DNA from: Bacteroidota bacterium
Lineage (GTDB): Bacteria; Bacteroidota; Bacteroidia; Bacteroidales; JAGNHN01
DNA length: 64,000 bases
Assembly (NCBI GenBank): GCA_022710185.1
Contig: JAKLHK010000006.1
Span: 1 to 64,000, forward strand
Direction of reading: 5' to 3'
The position numbers were made by a program, and so were the translations under genes. Of the stretch, positions 1-8,117 are shown piece after piece. The notes under the pieces were generated by a model that saw only the letters and a program-made list of their open reading frames with translations, searched no databases and was not told where the DNA came from. How positions within the stretch are numbered: position 1 is the stretch's first letter; every line of letters starts with the position of its first letter.

Positions 1-1066
1 GCAGGTTGATCCCCGTGTCGGTGGCCAGGGACCAGTTGTTGTGCTTGCCGGAACCGTTGACCAGGGCAAAGGGCTTTTCGTGCAGCAGTACGGCGAAGTT
101 GTGCCGACGACCCACGCGCTGCAACAGGTGCATGATCATCTGGTTGTGGTCCACGGCCAGGTTCACCTCCTCATACACGGGGGCGCATTCGAACTGGTTA
201 GGTGCCACTTCGTTGTGCCTGGTCCGCACGGGTATGCCCAGACGATGGGCCTCGATCTCGAAATCTTTCATGAACTCCACGGCACGCTCCGGAATCACGC
301 CGAAATAATGGTCAGAAAGCTGCTGGTCCTTGGCAGAGGCATGACCGAAGACGGTGCGACCGGTCAGCACAAGATCAGGACGGGCATTGTATAGGGCCGC
401 ATCAATCAGAAAATATTCCTGTTCCCATCCCAGGGTGGCAATAACCTTGTTGACATCCTTGTCGAAGAGCCGGCATACCGCCGTGGCCGCATCGTCGAGG
501 GCGGCCAGTGACTTCAGCAGAGGGGTCTTGTAGTCCAGGGCCTCCCCGGTGTAGGAAACGAACACTGTGGGGATGCATAGGGTCTTGTCCAGGATGAAGG
601 CATAGGAGGTCGGGTCCCAGGCCGTATATCCCCTGGCCTCGAAGGTATTGCGTATTCCCCCGCTTGGGAAGCTGGAAGCATCCGGTTCCTGCTGCACCAG
701 GGCGCTCCCGTTGAATATTTCGATGGCTCTGCCATCAAAGGTGGGGAATACGAAGGCATCATGCTTCTCGGCCGTAGTGCCGGTCAAGGGATGGAACCAG
801 TGGGTGTAATGGGTAACCCCCCTGGACATGGCCCAGGCCTTCATGGACGACGCGACCTGGTCGGCCAGCCCCCGGGTGATCCTCTCCCCTTTCTCACGGG
901 CACGCATCACCGCAGCATAGGCCTCGGATGCAAGATATTCCTTCATGGTGACCAGACTGAAGGTGTTCTCGCCAAAGAAATCCGAGATCCTGGCAGCAGG
1001 ATATTCCACACTGCGTTTCTCCCGCTCCGTAGCCATTGCAAGGGCCCTGAACCTGAAGTTCTCCAT
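1..1066 (-). CDS. glnN: Glutamine synthetase type III, C-terminus cut by window edge
   Basis: ATP-dependent cytoplasmic enzyme that adds ammonia to glutamate. Only the first 355 codons are in the window; the frame is open through the left edge, while full GSIII proteins are about 700-730 residues. Read from the reverse strand it opens [19 protein letters not shown], and residues about 336-355 include [10 protein letters not shown], a GSIII signature around the substrate/ATP site. The start is the ATG at 1066-1064; a TAnnTTTG box lies 40 bases upstream, so it is probably transcribed apart from the symporter gene upstream on the same strand. No frameshift is seen in the visible part. Confidence 0.95.
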   Translation of the reverse strand, partial: MENFRFRALAMATEREKRSVEYPAARISDFFGENTFSLVTMKEYLASEAYAAVMRAREKGERITRGLADQVASSMKAWAMSRGVTHYTHWFHPLTGTTAEKHDAFVFPTFDGRAIEIFNGSALVQQEPDASSFPSGGIRNTFEARGYTAWDPTSYAFILDKTLCIPTVFVSYTGEALDYKTPLLKSLAALDDAATAVCRLFDKDVNKVIATLGWEQEYFLIDAALYNARPDLVLTGRTVFGHASAKDQQLSDHYFGVIPERAVEFMKDFEIEAHRLGIPVRTRHNEVAPNQFECAPVYEEVNLAVDHNQMIMHLLQRVGRRHNFAVLLHEKPFALVNGSGKHNNWSLATDTGINL

Positions 1067-1105
1067 ACGTATGTATCTGTTTATGAGTAGCTGATTAATC
1101 CATGT

Positions 1106-1113
1106 CAAAGATA
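1106..1113 (-). promoter_or_regulatory. -7 box (TATCTTTG) before glnN
   Basis: The reverse strand reads TATCTTTG, matching the Bacteroidota housekeeping -7 consensus TAnnTTTG. It leaves a leader of about 35 bases before the glnN ATG. No clear TTG is seen at the -33 position, so this rests on the -7 box and spacing only. Confidence 0.55.
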
Positions 1114-1184
1114 TGGATATAACTATATATGATATCCGGATCTCTTGACGGATTAACAAACAACAAGCTGATTCTTATCAACAA

Positions 1185-2633
1185 TTACTTTTTACGTGAG
1201 ATGGTCAACAGTAAAAGGAAAGTGATCAGTCCGTTAAGAATAAGAAGCTCAAATCCAAAGCGATAACCAATAAACCATGTTTGTGAATTTTGGCTAAGCA
1301 CATAGCAGATGAGCGGGGAAACGAGGACCATCACTGGAACCAGGCGATCCCTGACAGGGAGGCGGGTAAGGATACCGAAGGCAAACATCCCGAGCAGCGG
1401 GCCATAGGTATAGCCAGCTATGGTGAAGATTTCCTGAATGATGGCCTTATTGTTGAGCTCTCCGAAGACCATGATGATGGTGAATACCATGAATGCCACG
1501 CCCAGGTGAATGAACCTCCGGGTGCGCTGCTGTTGCTCCGGACGCAGGGTGGTGTTCCGCCCCATACCGAGGAGATCCACACTGATGGAAGTCGTTAACG
1601 CGGTCATGGCGCCATCGGCGCTGGAGTATGCCGCACTGATGATCCCGATGATGAAGATGACCCCTGCAACCGGAGGCAGGTACTTGAATGCAAGCAGGGG
1701 AAAGAGTTCATCGCTCATGGCGGGAGCCTGAAGGGCGATGTGCTCGGCATAGACGTACAACAAGGCGCCCAGGCTGAGAAAAAGCAGGTTGACGAATACC
1801 AGGGAAACGCTGAGGGTCATCACATTCTTCTGAGCATCCGGTAGACTGCGGCAACTCAGGTTCTTCTGCATCATATCCTGATCCAGTCCAGTCATCACTA
1901 TCGCGATGAAGGCACCAGAAAGAAACTGTTTAAGCCAATGCGTCCTGGCCTGCCAATCCGTGTCGATAACCCGGCTATAGTCGTGTTCCCTGACCAGCTC
2001 GGCCAGGGCCGGCAACGGCTGGCCCATCTGACCGGCAATAATAATGACCGTCAGAACCACCGCGCCGATCATGAACGTGGTCTGCAATATATCAGTCCAC
2101 ACTATGGTCTTGATGCCCCCCTGGAAGGTGTAGGCCAGGATGATTCCGATAAAAATCAGTACGGTGACCCAGAATGGAATTCCCCAGGCACTGAACACAA
2201 ACACCTGCAGGATATTAATAACCAGGTACATGCGCAATGAGGCACCAATAAACCGGGAAAAGAGAAAGAAAAAGGACCCCATACGGTGGGACCAACGCCC
2301 GAACCTGTCGCCAAGATAGGTATAGATCGAGGTAAGGTTCATGCGGTAATAGAGGGGGAGCAGGACCCAGGCAATGGTGGCATATCCCAGGATATATCCG
2401 AGGACCACCATAAGGTAGGAGAACTGCGTGTCCCTGACCCAACCGGGGACAGAGATAAAGGTGACACCGGAAAGTGAGCTGCCGATCATGCCGTAGGCCA
2501 CTACCAGCCAGGGGGAAGCCTTGTTTCCGATAAAAAACGCGCGGTTATCTGCTTTTTTTCCGGTAATCCCTGCGATAATGAAGATCAGGGAGGTATAGAG
2601 AAGAAAGATGAGGCCCAGGGTCTGTGGCGTCAT
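1185..2633 (-). CDS. Sodium:solute symporter (SSS family)
   Basis: Inner-membrane sodium-coupled transporter of the SSS/SLC5 family; the substrate cannot be told from sequence. The 482-residue protein is made almost entirely of hydrophobic segments (about 13 expected for the family), beginning near residue 5 and ending with a short basic tail. The N-terminal part has the family-like GSSLSGVTFISVPGWV stretch. The start ATG overlaps the end of gmhB by four bases (ATGA), so it is the last gene of a gmhA-gmhB-symporter operon. The link to heptose metabolism comes from position only; a sugar or organic-acid substrate is possible. Confidence 0.85.
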   Translation of the reverse strand: MTPQTLGLIFLLYTSLIFIIAGITGKKADNRAFFIGNKASPWLVVAYGMIGSSLSGVTFISVPGWVRDTQFSYLMVVLGYILGYATIAWVLLPLYYRMNLTSIYTYLGDRFGRWSHRMGSFFFLFSRFIGASLRMYLVINILQVFVFSAWGIPFWVTVLIFIGIILAYTFQGGIKTIVWTDILQTTFMIGAVVLTVIIIAGQMGQPLPALAELVREHDYSRVIDTDWQARTHWLKQFLSGAFIAIVMTGLDQDMMQKNLSCRSLPDAQKNVMTLSVSLVFVNLLFLSLGALLYVYAEHIALQAPAMSDELFPLLAFKYLPPVAGVIFIIGIISAAYSSADGAMTALTTSISVDLLGMGRNTTLRPEQQQRTRRFIHLGVAFMVFTIIMVFGELNNKAIIQEIFTIAGYTYGPLLGMFAFGILTRLPVRDRLVPVMVLVSPLICYVLSQNSQTWFIGYRFGFELLILNGLITFLLLLTISRKK

Positions 2634-3211
2634 AGAGGATCCGGGATTGGTGGGGACAAGATATCGGTGAACTCGTGCAGATCAGCCACCATCATTCGGG
2701 AGTGTGCGAAGAGTCCGGGGTTGGCACCCACACCCACGGCGCCCATGCCGCAGTTCAGGGCAAAGAGCATGTCAGAGGGTGAATCCCCCACCATGATAGA
2801 TCGTTCAGCCCGGATGTCAGGGAACAGCTCCCTCGCACGTTCGAACATTCCGATAGCCGGTTTGCGGCAGGGGCAGCCCTCATCGGCCCGATGGGGGCAG
2901 TAAATCACGGCATCGACACGTCCCCCGGCCATGACGATGCCTTCGAGCATAACCTGGTGGACAGATCGCAGCATGTCTTCGTCCATCAGCCCTTTTCCGA
3001 TCCCTTGCTGGTTGGTGACCACGATGATCCTTCCAAAAATCTGGGAAAGCCGGGATAAAGCCTGGGTTACCCCCGGCAGGAACCGAAAGGCGGAGGGCTC
3101 CTTGACATAGTCGTCCGGCAGGCGCTCGTTGATCACCCCATCCCTGTCGAGGAACAAGGTCCAATGCCTGTCGGGAGCAGGCCAGGCGGAAGGAGCATGA
3201 CCGGAAGCCAT
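2630..3211 (-). CDS. gmhB: D-glycero-D-manno-heptose 1,7-bisphosphate 7-phosphatase
   Basis: HAD-family phosphatase that removes the C7 phosphate from heptose bisphosphate in the ADP-heptose pathway for LPS inner core; cytoplasmic. The 193-residue length fits GmhB. The DxD nucleophile pair is D22 and D24 (LDRDGVI); the zinc loop typical of GmhB is C105, H107, C113, C115 (CPHRADEGCPC); the Mg-binding acidic motif is GDSPSD at 142-147. It overlaps gmhA by one base and the symporter by four. The first eight residues before the HAD fold are not conserved-looking, so a slightly later start is possible. Histidinol-phosphatase is the main alternative, but the gmhA neighbour argues for GmhB. Confidence 0.92.
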   Translation of the reverse strand: MASGHAPSAWPAPDRHWTLFLDRDGVINERLPDDYVKEPSAFRFLPGVTQALSRLSQIFGRIIVVTNQQGIGKGLMDEDMLRSVHQVMLEGIVMAGGRVDAVIYCPHRADEGCPCRKPAIGMFERARELFPDIRAERSIMVGDSPSDMLFALNCGMGAVGVGANPGLFAHSRMMVADLHEFTDILSPPIPDPL

Positions 3212-3807
3212 CAGTATCTGGGAAAGAGGGTGCGTTCTATATCTTCACACAGGATATGTCCGATGAGAATATGGGCCTCCTGTATCCTGGGAGTATTGTG
3301 TGACGGGATATCGATGAGAATATCGGCTAAGCGGGCCAGCTGGCCGCCGCCTTCCCCGGTCCAGGCGGCCACAGTCATCCCCAACTCCCGTGCTGCTTCA
3401 GCCGCGCGCAAAACATTGGCAGAGTTGCCCGAGGTGGAGATGGCGACCAGCACATCCCCTGCCCTTCCCCTGGCCCTGACCATGCGGGCGTACACTTCGT
3501 CGTAGGAGTAGTCGTTGCCCACTGCCGTAAGATAGGAGGTGTTTACATGCAGGGCCTCAGCGTCCAGCGGAGGACGATCGTAATAAAAACGTCCGCTCAG
3601 CTCGGCCGCGATGTGCTGGGCATCGGCGGCACTGCCCCCGTTGCCGCAGAGCAGCAGCTTTCTGCCCTGGCGGTAGGCTGTAACACAGGCATCGGAGAGG
3701 GCCCCGATGCGGGACAGCAGCTCCGTATTGGTCATAACGGCCTGCTTTACGGCGATGGAATCGCGGATGATGCCGGCCATGTCCTGAATGCCCAGGGTAT
3801 TGCTCAT
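3211..3807 (-). CDS. gmhA: Phosphoheptose isomerase (SIS domain)
   Basis: Converts sedoheptulose 7-phosphate to D-glycero-D-manno-heptose 7-phosphate, the first step of ADP-heptose synthesis. The 198-residue SIS-fold protein has GNGGSAADAQH at 55-65, with H65 and E69 matching zinc ligands of GmhA, and Q176 and H184 in the C-terminal helix matching the other pair. It is the first gene of the overlapping gmhA-gmhB-symporter unit. A TAACTTTG -7 box lies 17 bases before its ATG. A DiaA-type SIS protein is unlikely given the zinc ligands and the gmhB neighbour. Confidence 0.94.
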   Translation of the reverse strand: MSNTLGIQDMAGIIRDSIAVKQAVMTNTELLSRIGALSDACVTAYRQGRKLLLCGNGGSAADAQHIAAELSGRFYYDRPPLDAEALHVNTSYLTAVGNDYSYDEVYARMVRARGRAGDVLVAISTSGNSANVLRAAEAARELGMTVAAWTGEGGGQLARLADILIDIPSHNTPRIQEAHILIGHILCEDIERTLFPRY

Positions 3808-3824
3808 GGTCTGGATTTGAGAAA

Positions 3825-3832
3825 CAAAGTTA
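3825..3832 (-). promoter_or_regulatory. -7 box (TAACTTTG) for the gmhA operon
   Basis: Reverse strand TAACTTTG, an exact fit to TAnnTTTG, 17 bases before the gmhA start codon. No convincing -33 TTG. Confidence 0.55.
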
Positions 3833-3896
3833 GCGTTTTGAGCATGCTGCCCGGCCTGCTGTCAGCTCTTGGCCATTCCTGGCAGTAGGCTTATCC

Positions 3897-4847
3897 TCAG
3901 AAGCCGGCTTCTTCGTCAACCAGGTAATTGTTGCGGTCTGCGGAATTCCTTGAAACCAATTCTGCCAGAAAACCGGTAAGGAAGAGCTGTACCCCGATGA
4001 TCATGGCCAGCAGGGCAAGATAGAACAAGGGCTGGTCGACCACATCGCGGTGATCGGGCCCACCCAGGCGGAAGAACTTCACGGCCAGGATCCAGAAGGA
4101 GATGATGCCTCCCACCAGGAAGGAGAGGCTACCCAGGCTGCCGAAAAAGTGCATGGGGCGACGTGAGAACTTGGTAACGAAGCTGATGGAGAGCAGGTCG
4201 AGGAAACCGTTGATGAAGCGCTCCAACCCAAATTTCGTGACCCCGTATTTGCGGGCCTGGTGCTGTACCACCTTCTCTCCTATCTTGCGGAAACCTGCGC
4301 GCCGCGCGATCACCGGGATGTAACGGTGCATTTCCCCATATACCTCCACCGACTTCACTACCTTGACGCGGTAGGCTTTCAGGCCGCAGTTGAAATCGTG
4401 CAGATGGATGCCCGACATCTTGCGGGTAGCCCAATTGTAAAACTTGGTAGGGATGGTCTTGGATAATGGGTCATGACGGCGCTTCTTCCAACCGCTCACC
4501 AGGTCGAAGCCTTCATCATGTATCATGCGGTACAGCCCCGGTATTTCGTCGGGACTGTCCTGAAGGTCGGCATCCATGGTGATCACCACCTCGCCTGAGA
4601 CTTTTTCGAAGCCTTTGTTCAGCGCGGCCGACTTACCGTAGTTGCGGCTGAAACGGACCCCCTTGATATGGGGATCGTTTTGGCCGATCTCCCTGATCAC
4701 CTTCCAGGAGTCATCTGTAGAGCCATCATCCACGAAAACGATTTCGTAGGTAAACCCATGCTCCTGCATCACCCGTCTGATCCATGCCGCCAGCTCAGGG
4801 AGGCTTTCCTCTTCATTGTAAAGAGGAATAACAATACTGATATCCAT
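3897..4847 (-). CDS. Family 2 glycosyltransferase, polyprenyl-phosphate type
   Basis: Membrane-anchored GT2 enzyme of the DPM1/ArnC type, which usually moves a sugar from a nucleotide donor onto undecaprenyl phosphate at the inner face of the inner membrane. The 316-residue protein has VDDGSTD at 39-45, the metal-binding DAD at 92-94 (MDADLQDSPDE), and two C-terminal membrane segments near residues 233-255 and 275-297. Its ATG overlaps the stop of the DUF4199 gene (TGATG), so translation is probably coupled. The sugar donor cannot be told. Confidence 0.88.
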   Translation of the reverse strand: MDISIVIPLYNEEESLPELAAWIRRVMQEHGFTYEIVFVDDGSTDDSWKVIREIGQNDPHIKGVRFSRNYGKSAALNKGFEKVSGEVVITMDADLQDSPDEIPGLYRMIHDEGFDLVSGWKKRRHDPLSKTIPTKFYNWATRKMSGIHLHDFNCGLKAYRVKVVKSVEVYGEMHRYIPVIARRAGFRKIGEKVVQHQARKYGVTKFGLERFINGFLDLLSISFVTKFSRRPMHFFGSLGSLSFLVGGIISFWILAVKFFRLGGPDHRDVVDQPLFYLALLAMIIGVQLFLTGFLAELVSRNSADRNNYLVDEEAGF

Positions 4848-5398
4848 CAGATCATTTCTTGTCGTGAGGGGTCTTCCCGCTTAAGGAAAATGGAGACCAG
4901 CAGGGCGAGGATGAGGCTGATCACCAGGTTGCCGGCGAAGGACCATACATAGCCTATGCCGGATTCCATCATACGCCGCTGGGTTTCGAGCTGTGTCTGC
5001 AGCTGTTCGTCGCTGATGTCGGGCATCATCTTCAGCACCCGCTCTTCCGCCTGATCCATCATAACCTCCACGAGGCCGGGATCAAAGAATCGCAGGAAAA
5101 GGAAGGTGAAGATGGTATAGGCCAACCCGGCCCAGAATGCAATCATGAAGGTGGAGGCCAGGGCCTTGTTGTAGGCCATGAACCCGCCAAGGTGGCGGTC
5201 ACGGTAGGTCTTGGTTCCGTAGTACATTCCCCCGGCAAGCAGGACGAAGTACACCAGCAGCTGCAGCACCGTTTTATCCAGCATATCCAGGGCGTATATC
5301 AGCAGATAGAAGAGGATCAGCAGACCAGCGGTAATGAGGCCATGCCGTAGGGCATTCATTCCGAAGGATGATGTTCGGGGGCTTTCTTCCATTTCCAT
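4847..5398 (-). CDS. DUF4199 membrane protein
   Basis: Inner-membrane protein of unknown function, common in Bacteroidota and often beside this type of glycosyltransferase. The 183 residues hold four hydrophobic segments: near 15-35, 40-60, about 85-110, and a C-terminal one at about 150-172. The open frame continues to 5461, but I chose the ATG at 5398 (MEMEESPRTSSFG) because a full -33/-7 promoter lies inside the longer version (5422-5451). The TGATG overlap with the glycosyltransferase makes a two-gene operon. Confidence 0.78.
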   Translation of the reverse strand: MEMEESPRTSSFGMNALRHGLITAGLLILFYLLIYALDMLDKTVLQLLVYFVLLAGGMYYGTKTYRDRHLGGFMAYNKALASTFMIAFWAGLAYTIFTFLFLRFFDPGLVEVMMDQAEERVLKMMPDISDEQLQTQLETQRRMMESGIGYVWSFAGNLVISLILALLVSIFLKREDPSRQEMI

Positions 5399-5421
5399 GG
5401 CGTATTCTGTTTGATGATGAA

Positions 5422-5451
5422 CAAAGGTATGAAAAGCCTGCTGCCCTTCAA
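5422..5451 (-). promoter_or_regulatory. -33/-7 promoter of the DUF4199-GT2 operon
   Basis: On the reverse strand TTG (5451-5449) is followed after 19 bases by TACCTTTG (5429-5422), an almost ideal Bacteroidota promoter. It decides the start of the downstream gene at 5398 rather than 5461. Confidence 0.75.
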
Positions 5452-5490
5452 ACATTAACATTTCGTGTCCGGCAACGTGGCATTATTTCC

Positions 5491-5498
5491 TACCTTTG
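5491..5498 (+). promoter_or_regulatory. -7 box (TACCTTTG) of the SRP RNA
   Basis: TACCTTTG ends four to five bases before the closing stem of the SRP RNA, so transcription would begin at or next to the GGGTAAG stem. Confidence 0.65.
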
Positions 5499-5501
5499 CC
5501 G

Positions 5502-5609
5502 CGGGTAAGTCTTATACGACCAGCTCCCGTCAAACTCCCCCAGGTCTGGAAGGAAGCAAGGGTAGGCGGTTGTAGCGGTGCGATATAAGTAGCTTACCCA
5601 CTTTTTTTT
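5502..5609 (+). ncRNA. ffs: Signal recognition particle RNA, small bacterial type (4.5S)
   Basis: RNA core of the signal recognition particle that binds Ffh and guides membrane proteins to FtsY. The conserved apical part is seen as GGTCTGGAAGGAAGCAAGGG (5543-5562). The ends pair: GGGTAAG at 5503-5509 with CTTACCC at 5593-5599. A run of eight T at 5602-5609 follows directly as a terminator, and a -7 box precedes it. The length of about 100 bases is normal. FtsY is encoded elsewhere in the window (43945-44895). Confidence 0.93.
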
Positions 5610-5644
5610 GCCCTTTTTCCTGCCCGGGCCATGAACCAAACCGG

Positions 5645-5652
5645 TATCTTTG
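5645..5652 (+). promoter_or_regulatory. -7 box (TATCTTTG) before the Sua5/YciO gene
   Basis: TATCTTTG lies 34 bases before the ATG at 5687, after the SRP RNA T-run, so the gene has its own promoter. Confidence 0.55.
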
Positions 5653-5686
5653 CGTGAAACGGGCATAAACCCGTTGCCATTCACCC

Positions 5687-6319
5687 ATGGCCTTACTGCT
5701 GAGAGTATACGAAGACAGCCCCAGCCCGAAGCACATCAAGCGGATCGCAGAGGTACTCCGGGATGGAGGGATCGTGATCTACCCCACAGATACCATTTAT
5801 GCCATAGGATGCGACCTGCTTAACCTGAAGGCCATCGACCGGCTGGCACGGATCAAGGGTATCCGGAAAGAAGAGGCGAAGTTTTCGTTCATCTGTCATG
5901 ACCTCAGTCAGTTGTCATCGTACACCAAACCCATTCGCAATGAAGTGTTCCGTTTGATGCGTAGCCTGCTTCCTGGGCCCTATACCTTTATCCTGGAGGC
6001 AAGCAACAACGTTCCCAAGATCGTCCAGCGCAAACGAAGCCAGGTAGGTATCCGCATCCCGGCCAACGCCATTGCACGGGCCATAGTTGAGGAGCTGGGG
6101 CACCCGGTGATGAGTACCTCGGTGCATGATCCCGATGAAGTTATTGAATATACCACCGATCCGGAGCTCATCTACGAGAAGTTCGGAGACCTGGTTGACA
6201 TTGTGGTGGACGGGGGCTTTGGCGACAACCAACCCTCCACCATACTGGACTGTACCGCAGAAGAGGTCGTGGTCCTGCGTGAAGGCAAAGGACCGGTGGA
6301 TGACCTCCTCCTGGATTAA
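5687..6319 (+). CDS. Sua5/YciO/YrdC family protein (threonylcarbamoyl-AMP synthase-like)
   Basis: Single-domain member of the family that makes threonylcarbamoyl-AMP from threonine, bicarbonate and ATP for the t6A base of tRNA. The 210 residues cover the whole YrdC fold: an early GGIVIYPTDTIYAIGCD and a central RSQVGIRIPAN, with no C-terminal Sua5 extension. The sequence looks closest to the YciO branch, so catalysis of the t6A reaction is likely but not certain. The guanine deaminase gene starts seven bases after its stop, suggesting co-transcription. Confidence 0.87.
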   Translation: MALLLRVYEDSPSPKHIKRIAEVLRDGGIVIYPTDTIYAIGCDLLNLKAIDRLARIKGIRKEEAKFSFICHDLSQLSSYTKPIRNEVFRLMRSLLPGPYTFILEASNNVPKIVQRKRSQVGIRIPANAIARAIVEELGHPVMSTSVHDPDEVIEYTTDPELIYEKFGDLVDIVVDGGFGDNQPSTILDCTAEEVVVLREGKGPVDDLLLD

Positions 6320-6325
6320 CGCATC

Positions 6326-6805
6326 ATGACAGCCCATAAGCACGAACATTATCTCCGCCTGGCCCTCGACATGGCCAGGCTCAACCTTGGGGCACGCCAC
6401 GGGGGCCCCTTCGGCGCCGTGGTGGTCAGGAATGGGGAAGTCATCGCCTCAGCCTCGAATGAGGTCCTGCTGACCAACGACCCTACAGCCCATGCTGAGG
6501 TGGTCGCTATCCGCCGGGCCTGCGAGCACCTGGGCTCTTTTCAGCTGGAAGGGTGCATACTGTATACCAGTTGCGAACCTTGCCCCATGTGCCTTGGCGC
6601 CATATACTGGGCCCGTCCCGATGCCGTGGTGTTTGCCGCCACACGGGAGGATGCAGCTGATGCCGGTTTCGACGACGAACACATCTACCAGCAGATCGCC
6701 CTGGCACCAGGCCAGCGCCAGATCCCCTCAGTGCAGCTGCTGGGCGAGGAAGCCCGGGATGTCTTTAAGGATTGGAAGAATCTGGACGACCGTATTCTTT
6801 ACTGA
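6326..6805 (+). CDS. guaD: Guanine deaminase, small cytidine-deaminase-fold type
   Basis: Zinc enzyme that turns guanine into xanthine, of the short GuaD type known from Bacillus subtilis (about 156 residues; here 159). Zinc ligands are H56 (HAE with the proton-shuttling E58) and C86, C89 (PCPMC). The stretch ILYTSCEPCPMCLGAIYWAR and the AGFDD..IY region match B. subtilis GuaD closely as I remember it and differ from tRNA deaminase TadA. It ends against the stop of the convergent radical SAM gene, with no base between them. Confidence 0.9.
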   Translation: MTAHKHEHYLRLALDMARLNLGARHGGPFGAVVVRNGEVIASASNEVLLTNDPTAHAEVVAIRRACEHLGSFQLEGCILYTSCEPCPMCLGAIYWARPDAVVFAATREDAADAGFDDEHIYQQIALAPGQRQIPSVQLLGEEARDVFKDWKNLDDRILY

Positions 6806-7753
6806 TCAGTCGAAGGGGTTCTCCCTGATGAAGTCCGGGCGATAGTGCTGCGGGCTATCCAGGGCCTGGATCCACCCCCTGTGAAATCCCAGCCGTTCCG
6901 CTTCGGCCACCACTTCTGCGTACTCCGCAGCGTACACCTGCCTTTCCAAACTGCCCTTCCCCTGCGTGGCCGATGTAGGATGGTATTGTGACATCAGGGA
7001 TAGCGTGAGCGCGGGACCGAAATGGTCTTCCAGCAGGCGCAGTACACCCAGGGAGTTGTCCACTTCTCCCGGCAGCACCAGGTGTCGCACGATCAGGCCG
7101 GAGACGGCGATGTCCCCATCCATGCGCAGGGTGGTCCCCTTGTGAAAAAGCATACGCTCCAGGGCCTTCAGCGCCACCTCTGGATAATTCCCTGCCCGGG
7201 AGAGCCGCTTCGCCAGCACCTGATCGGAATATTTGAAATCCGGTAACCATACATCCACCACTTCCCCAAGACGGTCGATGACCCCGGGAAGGTCATAACC
7301 CCCGGTATTGTATACGATCACCGGATCGTACCCCCTGCTGCGTACCGCATGGATCAGGAGCAGCATCTGCGGGACCAGATGGGATGGGGTCACAAAGCCC
7401 AGGCTGCGGCAACCAGCTTCCAGGGCCAGGCATATCCGCTCAAGCGTGCGATCGAAACTTAAGGTCTCCTGAGCCGGTACCCGGCCGGTGAGACTGATCT
7501 GGTGGTTCTGGCAATAGACACACCCCAGGTTGCAGCCGGCAAAGAACACATTGCATATTCCCCGGGCTCCACTGATGGCCGGTTCCTCTCCATGGTGGGT
7601 GACCACGGCGGCGACATTTACTCCCGCATCCATGCCGCACACTCCCCTCTCCCCTTTGAATCGGTCTGCCCTGCAATCCCGTGGACAAAGAGAGCAGGAA
7701 CCCAGTTCCAGAGCCCATTCCTCCAATCCATAAGAAGTGAATAGAGAGCGCAT
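6806..7753 (-). CDS. PflA-like radical SAM protein (COG1313 type)
   Basis: Radical SAM protein often called a putative pyruvate-formate-lyase activating enzyme; the real substrate of this family is unknown to me. The 315 residues contain the 4Fe-4S motif C74-x3-C78-x2-C81 (CNLGCVYC) and an extra N-terminal cysteine set C20, C23, C27, C39 that could bind a second cluster. The text VYNTGGYD and WLPDFKYSD fit the family. No glycyl radical enzyme gene is nearby. It stands alone on the minus strand, convergent with guaD. Confidence 0.83.
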   Translation of the reverse strand: MRSLFTSYGLEEWALELGSCSLCPRDCRADRFKGERGVCGMDAGVNVAAVVTHHGEEPAISGARGICNVFFAGCNLGCVYCQNHQISLTGRVPAQETLSFDRTLERICLALEAGCRSLGFVTPSHLVPQMLLLIHAVRSRGYDPVIVYNTGGYDLPGVIDRLGEVVDVWLPDFKYSDQVLAKRLSRAGNYPEVALKALERMLFHKGTTLRMDGDIAVSGLIVRHLVLPGEVDNSLGVLRLLEDHFGPALTLSLMSQYHPTSATQGKGSLERQVYAAEYAEVVAEAERLGFHRGWIQALDSPQHYRPDFIRENPFD

Positions 7754-8021
7754 TAGATCGGATTGAAAAAAATATTGGGCAAGTGACCGGGCTGCATGGT
7801 AACAAAATACGGGCGAAAGGTATTAATAAACGGTGCTCCGGTCTCCGCCTCAAGGCCAGGGCCCTCGCAAAGGTAAGGAAAGGCAGGGCTTGTCTTGAAT
7901 TGACAAGCCTTTGAGGAGGGCCATACGTTCAACCCTGTGGAAATGGGGATAAAAATGTCAACTGAATGCTGAAATCGTTGAAAGATCATGGATTAGCCGT
8001 TGATAACTCAACACCCGGCCC
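7754..8021. other. Intergenic region with inverted repeat GGCTTGTC-N7-GACAAGCC
   Basis: Non-coding gap between two divergent genes. A perfect 8-bp inverted repeat with a 7-base loop lies at 7887-7909. A reverse-strand TACCTTTG (7875-7868) lies just beyond it and could be the -7 box of the radical SAM gene, with a leader of about 110 bases. The repeat would then fall between -7 and -33 and could be an operator. A 78-codon frame here (7753-7989, minus) shows no protein-like features. Confidence 0.4.
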
Positions 8022-8022
8022 T

Positions 8023-8053
8023 TTGCTTTTTCAGGGATTTTACTATATTTTTG
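8023..8053 (+). promoter_or_regulatory. -33/-7 promoter of the PKD/T9SS-B and PorP/SprF pair
   Basis: TTG at 8023-8025 and TATTTTTG at 8046-8053 with a 20-base spacer, matching the Bacteroidota consensus. It leaves a leader of about 60 bases before the chosen ATG at 8118. Confidence 0.72.
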
Positions 8054-8117
8054 ATCCCATATTCGCTACATGCATCCCTTTGAAATCAATATGTTCCAAA
8101 TAAACAAAACTCCAGTT

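Noticed and set aside
6326..6805. tRNA adenosine deaminase TadA
   Set aside because: The AGFDD..IY and IYWAR text fits GuaD of the Bacillus type better than TadA.
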